Of a DNA stretch of 10,550 bases, positions 6,460-10,550 are shown piece after piece. The position numbers were made by a program, and so were the translations under genes. Position 1 is the first letter of the stretch; every line of letters begins with the position of its first letter. Below the pieces are notes generated by a model that saw only the letters and a list, made by a program, of their open reading frames with translations, did no database searches and had not been told where the DNA came from. This DNA comes from Acidobacteriota bacterium (GTDB lineage Bacteria; Acidobacteriota; Terriglobia; UBA7540): NCBI GenBank assembly GCA_003165615.1, contig PLWR01000511.1, positions 4,645 through 15,194 of the forward strand, read 5' to 3'.

Positions 6460-9400
6460 ATGAAATGCCCATCATGCGGCGAAGTCAATGAAGGTGGCTA
6501 TCGATTTTGCAGGGTTTGCGGTCACGTTCTGGGCGGGGAGCAGGAAGCTGGTCCCACGGTGGCCATGCCCACCAAGGTAAGCCGCGGCGAGGAACCTGCG
6601 CCCACCGTTGCCGCCACGCCGCCTCGCTCCGCTCCTTCCGCTTTTCGCCTGGTTGCCACTTCCGGGCTCCTTTCCGGCCGAACCTTCAGTATCACTGCCA
6701 AAGGGCTTATCGTGGGCCGCGACCAGACCAAATGCCAAATCGTGCTCGCGGATGATCAAATCTCCCGCCAGCACGCCTGGGTGGGTTTGAACGATGCCGG
6801 GCAAGTGGTGCTTCGCGATCGCGATTCCTCCAACGGATCTTTCATCAACAAAGTGCGGGTCCAGGAAGGGGTTCTAAAGCCCAACGATGAGGTCTCCTTC
6901 GGCGCGGGCGGAAAGCACCTGTTTCGCGTGGAGTCGTTCGTCCCCGCGCCTGCCGCCGTTGCTGTGCACAGGACCGCCATCGACGAGGACGATGGCCATG
7001 TGCACACCTCCGTCGTCAGCCAGGCCGATATTGCCGCCGCGCAGAAGGCCGATAGTTCCACCGGCGGCACCGTGGCCATCAAGCTCACGGATATCATGGC
7101 CCGCCCCCACGTTGATCTGATTGTTGACAAGTTTGCGGTAAAGAGCGAGGACATTCCGGATGATGGCCTGATGATCGGCCGCGATTCCAATCGCTGCAAA
7201 ATGGTGTTGGAACACGCCTCCGTGTCCGCTGTGCACGCCCAGTTTTCACTCAAAGGTGGTGGGGTCGAGTTGATCGACCTGTCCGCCAACGGCACTTTCG
7301 TCAACGGAATCCGCATTAAAACCGCCGAACTGCACGACGGTGATTACATTACTTTCGGCAGGTATACCGGAAAATCTCTGATCTTTCGCTCCGGCCTGGA
7401 GCCGCAGTTGAAGATGGAGAACATCGACCTGGCCAAGGACCATCTGGTCATCGGGCGCGACCCAACTTGCGATGTGGTGATCGCCCATCCCATCGTCTCC
7501 AAGAAACATGCCGAGATCATCAAGCAAAACGGCAAGAGCCTGCTTGTTGACCTGGGGTCGGTGAACGGTACCTTTGTGAACGGCATCCGGGTGAAGCGCC
7601 ATGAGCTCCAGGAACTGGACCGCGTGGTGATTGGCCCCTCGGAGCTCCACTTTCATGGCGGAACCCTGACCCACGTTCCTGACGGCCGGGTGGTGCGGCT
7701 GGATTCCGTACACTTGAATTTCCAGGTGACCGACCGCAACACGGGCCAGCCCAAATTGCTCCTGGATGACCTCTGCCTGGTGGTCAAGCCGAAAGAGCTG
7801 ATCGGCCTGCTGGGACCAAGCGGCGCGGGCAAAACCACCCTGATGAACGCGCTCAATGGGTTTGTGAAACCCACTTCCGGCAAGGTGCTTTACAACGGCG
7901 TGGATTTGTATCAGAACCTGGACGCGATGAAATCCACCATTGGATATGTCCCGCAGGAAGACATCATGCACCGGCAATTGACGGTGCGCCATTGTCTTTA
8001 CTACGCGGCGAAACTGCGCTTGTCCGACGATATTTCCGACGACGAAATCAACCGCCGCGTGGAAGAGATGCTGGATACGCTGAAACTCGACCCGCAACGC
8101 TGGGACAACCCCGTGGCCACCCTGAGCGGCGGCCAGCGCAAACGCGTGAGTTTGGGAATCGAGCTTCTCCCCAAGCCCGGCGTGCTCTTTCTGGATGAGC
8201 CCACGGCCGGGCTCGACCCGCGCACGGAAACGCTGATGATGATGCTCTTCCGGCAGCTCGCCAACCAGGGCTCCACCATTGTCATCACCACCCACCTGCT
8301 GGGGTCGTTCGGCGTGCTTGATAAAGTTGTGGTCATGGTGCAAGGGCGGCTGGCCTATTACGGTCCGGGAACAAAATTCCTGGAGTATTTCAAGGCGGAA
8401 ACTCCTCCCGACGTATACGACGACCTGACGGATAACAACACCATTGCCTATGCGCTGGAGTTGAAGCAGCGGTTTCAAAGCGCCCCCTTGTACCAAAACC
8501 TGGTGGTGGACCCGCAGAGAAATATTCCGGCCGAGCAATTAACGGCAAGCGGGGCGCCGGCTCAGGCGGAGCGCCAGGAAAAAAGATTCAGCCTGCGCCA
8601 GTTCACCACCCTGCTGCAACGCACCTGGGAGCTGAAATTCAGCGACCGGGCGCAAACCCTTCTGCTCTTCGGCCAGGCGCCCCTGGTAGCTTTGCTGGTG
8701 GCCTTGATGGCCAGCGGGCCCAACCAGGTGCAGACCATCTTTATGGCGATGTTTTCCTCGCTCTGGTTCGGCTGCTCGAACGCCGTTCGCGAGATTGTGG
8801 ATGAGCAGACCATCTACCGGCGGGAACGGCAAACCGGCCTGAAGATTCCTTCGTACATCCTTTCGAAACTCGCTGTCTTGTCCTTTGTGGCGTTTGTGCA
8901 GTGTTTCTCCGTAGTGCTGATCTGTTTGTTGGTCAACCACGCCCTTTCCCTGAGTTTGCCGGAAGCCGGGGCGGCCATCCTGATCATGTTCCTGGTGGCG
9001 GTAAACGGCTCGCTGATCGGGTTGCTGATTTCCAGCCTGGTCTCAACGCCGGAAAAAGCCCTGACGCTGTTTCCCTTGATTCTGATTCCCGAACTCCTGC
9101 TTTGCGGCCTGTTCCTGCCGGTTCGGCCCATCCAGACGATCATCCCCATCACGGTGGAGCAGCTCTTTGAAGGAAAGTTGTTTGCGCAGCCGGAAGCAAA
9201 GGCCAAGGCGAACGAGCTCATGAATCCCCCGGCGCCGGCTGACGATGCCACTGCGGCCGGGGCGCAAAAGGGCCAATTCGCCCATCAGGTGGCGGGCGCC
9301 ATGGAGCCGTCGGAGAAGACCATGAAGATCTTCCACAAATACACTCCGGCCCCCATTGACGGCATGGGAACGCCCATCCGATTGTTTTCAATGCTCGCCA

Positions 9401-9696
9401 TTTCACGCTGGGGCCTGGAAGCGCTCAGCGACCTGTGCGTACACGGCCACCATTCAACCCAGGACTACGCCTACAAGATCATCAACACCATCACGATCTC
9501 TCTGCATCCGGATGATGTCTCGAGGCTCGAGGCGGGCCTGGAGCAGTCGGCCGAGGATTTCGCCAAGGCCGGTGATTTTCCGCTTCCCTCCAATTTCTGG
9601 CGCGACAAGGGACCTTACCTGGCCATCATGACGGGATACGCACTCCTGGTGCTTGTCTGTATTCTGGTCGTGATGAAACGCAAAGACGTAAAGTAG
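6460..9696 (+). CDS. Zinc ribbon - triple FHA - ABCG-type ABC transporter
   Basis: A 1078-residue half-transporter with ATPase and membrane domain in one chain. A zinc ribbon (C3, C6, C17, C20) and a Pro/Thr-rich linker (PTVAMPT, PTVAATPP) precede three FHA domains. FHA1 (about 62-158) has G86-R87, S102-R-x-H105 and S124-N-G; FHA2 (216-312) has G240-R241, S256-x-x-H259 and N277-G; FHA3 (312-400) has G332-R333, S347-K-K-H350 and N369-G. All keep the core phosphothreonine-binding residues. The ATPase (about 410-640) has Walker A GPSGAGKTT (452-460), Q499, signature LSGGQ (555-559), Walker B VLFLDE (575-580) and H612. The NBD-first order and RRERQTGLKIPSY fit the ABCG/White type. Membrane helices lie at about 734-753, 757-775, 803-830, 837-862, 868-887 and 1054-1072, with a loop of about 165 residues before the last. 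It is probably a dimeric exporter controlled by phosphorylation, like mycobacterial Rv1747; the substrate is unknown. Confidence 0.94.
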   Translation: MKCPSCGEVNEGGYRFCRVCGHVLGGEQEAGPTVAMPTKVSRGEEPAPTVAATPPRSAPSAFRLVATSGLLSGRTFSITAKGLIVGRDQTKCQIVLADDQISRQHAWVGLNDAGQVVLRDRDSSNGSFINKVRVQEGVLKPNDEVSFGAGGKHLFRVESFVPAPAAVAVHRTAIDEDDGHVHTSVVSQADIAAAQKADSSTGGTVAIKLTDIMARPHVDLIVDKFAVKSEDIPDDGLMIGRDSNRCKMVLEHASVSAVHAQFSLKGGGVELIDLSANGTFVNGIRIKTAELHDGDYITFGRYTGKSLIFRSGLEPQLKMENIDLAKDHLVIGRDPTCDVVIAHPIVSKKHAEIIKQNGKSLLVDLGSVNGTFVNGIRVKRHELQELDRVVIGPSELHFHGGTLTHVPDGRVVRLDSVHLNFQVTDRNTGQPKLLLDDLCLVVKPKELIGLLGPSGAGKTTLMNALNGFVKPTSGKVLYNGVDLYQNLDAMKSTIGYVPQEDIMHRQLTVRHCLYYAAKLRLSDDISDDEINRRVEEMLDTLKLDPQRWDNPVATLSGGQRKRVSLGIELLPKPGVLFLDEPTAGLDPRTETLMMMLFRQLANQGSTIVITTHLLGSFGVLDKVVVMVQGRLAYYGPGTKFLEYFKAETPPDVYDDLTDNNTIAYALELKQRFQSAPLYQNLVVDPQRNIPAEQLTASGAPAQAERQEKRFSLRQFTTLLQRTWELKFSDRAQTLLLFGQAPLVALLVALMASGPNQVQTIFMAMFSSLWFGCSNAVREIVDEQTIYRRERQTGLKIPSYILSKLAVLSFVAFVQCFSVVLICLLVNHALSLSLPEAGAAILIMFLVAVNGSLIGLLISSLVSTPEKALTLFPLILIPELLLCGLFLPVRPIQTIIPITVEQLFEGKLFAQPEAKAKANELMNPPAPADDATAAGAQKGQFAHQVAGAMEPSEKTMKIFHKYTPAPIDGMGTPIRLFSMLAISRWGLEALSDLCVHGHHSTQDYAYKIINTITISLHPDDVSRLEAGLEQSAEDFAKAGDFPLPSNFWRDKGPYLAIMTGYALLVLVCILVVMKRKDVK

Positions 9697-9701
9697 GAAA
9701 A

Positions 9702-9780
9702 GCAGTGGCTAGTTGCAAGTGGCCAGTGGCAAGCAGGAGCGGCCGGCACTAGCCACTATCCACTTGCAACTAACCACTGC
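9702..9780. repeat. Seven-base-phased hairpin (AGTGGCN family)
   Basis: Arms of 29 nt (9702-9730 and 9752-9780) match at 26 positions around a 21-nt loop, so the RNA would form a strong hairpin. The left arm is heptads AGTGGCT, AGTTGCA, AGTGGCC, AGTGGCA from 9704. The right arm is CGGCACT, AGCCACT, ATCCACT, TGCAACT, AACCACT (9744-9778). It starts 5 nt after the ABC gene's stop and ends 17 nt before the next ATG. No T-run follows, so it is called a repeat rather than a terminator. Confidence 0.85.
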
Positions 9781-9797
9781 TCTTAAAAGGAGTCAAA

Positions 9798-10160
9798 ATG
9801 GACAACGGAATTTCTGCCATACGCAACCTGCTCTATATCGTTCTGGTGCTTGCGCTGTTGTCAGTCTTCGCGGACGTTTACGTCGGCATGCAACTCTCCC
9901 AGAATAGTGATGAGCTGGCGAGTATGCGCGTGCTTTTACAGAAGCAGTTGATGGGGAGCGCCGTTAATCAGTCGGAGCAGTTGCAGAAGAAAATGGACAT
10001 GCTCGATCAGGACGCGGCGGGCATCGACGCCAAGCTGCAAAAGGCTCAGGACGATTTTGTGGCCAGGATGAACGTCGAACTCCCCCGCATCATGGATAAT
10101 TACATCAAGACGCGCGCCCCCCAGATGGAACGGCAGGCCATGAAGCAGATACCGCGCTAG
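9798..10160 (+). CDS. Small membrane-anchored coiled-coil protein
   Basis: A 120-residue protein of no recognised family. Residues about 10-30 (LLYIVLVLALLSVFADVYVG) form one membrane helix. From about 32 to 100 the chain is rich in Leu, Gln, Lys, Asp and Met with heptad-like spacing (LQKKMDMLDQDAAGIDAKL), suggesting a coiled coil. The tail is basic (RAPQMERQAMKQIPR). The ATG at 9798 has a good AAGGAG (9787-9792) 5 nt upstream. It lies 101 bp after the FHA-ABC gene on the same strand, separated only by a repeat hairpin, so it may be an accessory subunit or spacer protein of that exporter. This link is inferred from position alone. It is complete, with normal start and stop. Confidence 0.75.
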   Translation: MDNGISAIRNLLYIVLVLALLSVFADVYVGMQLSQNSDELASMRVLLQKQLMGSAVNQSEQLQKKMDMLDQDAAGIDAKLQKAQDDFVARMNVELPRIMDNYIKTRAPQMERQAMKQIPR

Positions 10161-10497
10161 GGCCGCGCCCGCCGAGCTCGTTTGCCGGTGCTACATCCCG
10201 AAGGAAGTAGCGCCTGCGGTCCGAGGTCCGCGGCTTTGCTTGGGATTTTGGGATTCTCGCGTTCGCGGGGGTGGAAATCGGTCCTACCGGAAAGGCCGCG
10301 CCGTGGTGACCTGGCGATCATCTACGCGCCCTCTCGAACCGGTGCCAGGCGGAAAAGCCGCGGAATCAAAACCGCCGGTCGTAATAGTAGTTTGTCGCTC
10401 CCGTTGAAGTGCAGCTACCGTACTGATCCTCCACGCAGCGTCTATAGTTGAGTATCCACGTTCATATCACTTCGGAAGTTCTCAGCCACCCTCCGCG
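10161..10497. other. 337-bp gap after the coiled-coil gene
   Basis: No convincing gene is seen. An 89-codon plus-strand frame (10182-10451) is rejected because its composition (Arg/Ser/Pro-rich, no hydrophobic pattern) and lack of a ribosome-binding site look random. A hairpin with 9-nt arms (GCTACATCC 10190-10198, GGAAGTAGC 10203-10211; 8 of 9 paired, CGAA loop) stands 29 nt after the upstream stop codon. It has no T-tract, so it may be a weak terminator or another dispersed repeat. Confidence 0.5.
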
Positions 10498-10550
10498 ATG
10501 GAAGTTGGTCCGCTAAACGCCCAGAACCTTTTCAACCTGGCCGATCTTCT
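10498..10550 (+). CDS. Possible start of a new CDS, cut by the window end
   Basis: ATG at 10498 opens a frame that stays open to the edge, reading MEVGPLNAQNLFNLADL. The mix of hydrophobic and polar residues looks like a real N-terminus. The frame is open back to a stop at 10405, with this as the only ATG. No clear Shine-Dalgarno is present. Only 17 codons are visible, so the family cannot be named. Confidence 0.37.
   Translation, partial: MEVGPLNAQNLFNLADL

Noticed and set aside
7246..8538. 430-codon minus-strand frame
   Set aside because: It is antisense to the FHA/ATPase part of the ABC gene, whose motifs are unmistakable; the protein has no recognisable domain and is His/Gln/Val-rich as expected for a shadow.
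9702..9780. Intrinsic terminator after the ABC gene
   Set aside because: The stem is long but no T-run follows, and its heptad structure fits the repeat class; a downstream gene on the same strand follows at once.
10182..10451. 89-codon plus-strand frame
   Set aside because: No ribosome-binding site, random-looking Arg/Ser/Pro composition, and it overlaps the hairpin at 10190-10211.

Overview
The window is GC-rich bacterial chromosomal DNA with tightly packed genes. An Acidobacteriota-type soil or sediment bacterium is the best guess. This is inference, based on the gene mix (zinc-ribbon membrane proteins, PP2C phosphatase next to an FHA-ABC transporter, LamG-VanZ protein), on SD/GTG/TTG start usage, and on the abundance of short palindromic repeats between genes. 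No rRNA, tRNA, CRISPR array, transposase or integrase was found.

Layout. On the minus strand, 147-1457 encodes a LamG-VanZ membrane protein with an uncertain start, and 1754-3148 encodes a 12-TM major facilitator transporter. A 38-codon plus-strand ORF with a signal-peptide look (1627-1743) lies between them. On the plus strand follow a zinc-ribbon DUF4870-like membrane protein (3432-3902, ending in a good stem-loop), a DHH-family phosphoesterase (4103-5080), and then a probable three-gene cluster. That cluster is a PP2C Ser/Thr phosphatase (5462-6370), a 1078-residue fusion of zinc ribbon, three FHA domains, an ABCG-type ATPase and a membrane domain (6460-9696), and a small one-TM coiled-coil protein (9798-10160). 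A new reading frame seems to open at 10498 and runs off the window.

How the genes could work together. FHA domains bind phosphothreonine and PP2C enzymes remove phosphate from Ser/Thr, so the last cluster looks like an exporter gated by Ser/Thr phosphorylation. It is comparable in design to mycobacterial Rv1747 (FHA-FHA-ABCG, phosphorylated by PknF), but has a third FHA domain and an N-terminal zinc ribbon. No kinase lies inside the window.

The most unusual signal is non-coding. Four separate elements (2344-2536, 5059-5212, 6372-6455, 9702-9780) are inverted repeats whose arms are made of seven-base tandem units. The sequence motif differs between elements (GGGATTC-like in two, CAGTTGT/ACTGAAA-like in one, AGTGGCN in one), but the seven-base phase holds, in one case over 22 consecutive units. 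Three sit in gaps directly against stop codons or a ribosome-binding site. One lies inside the MFS gene, where it adds about 66 residues in frame to the central loop with a matching seven-residue period.
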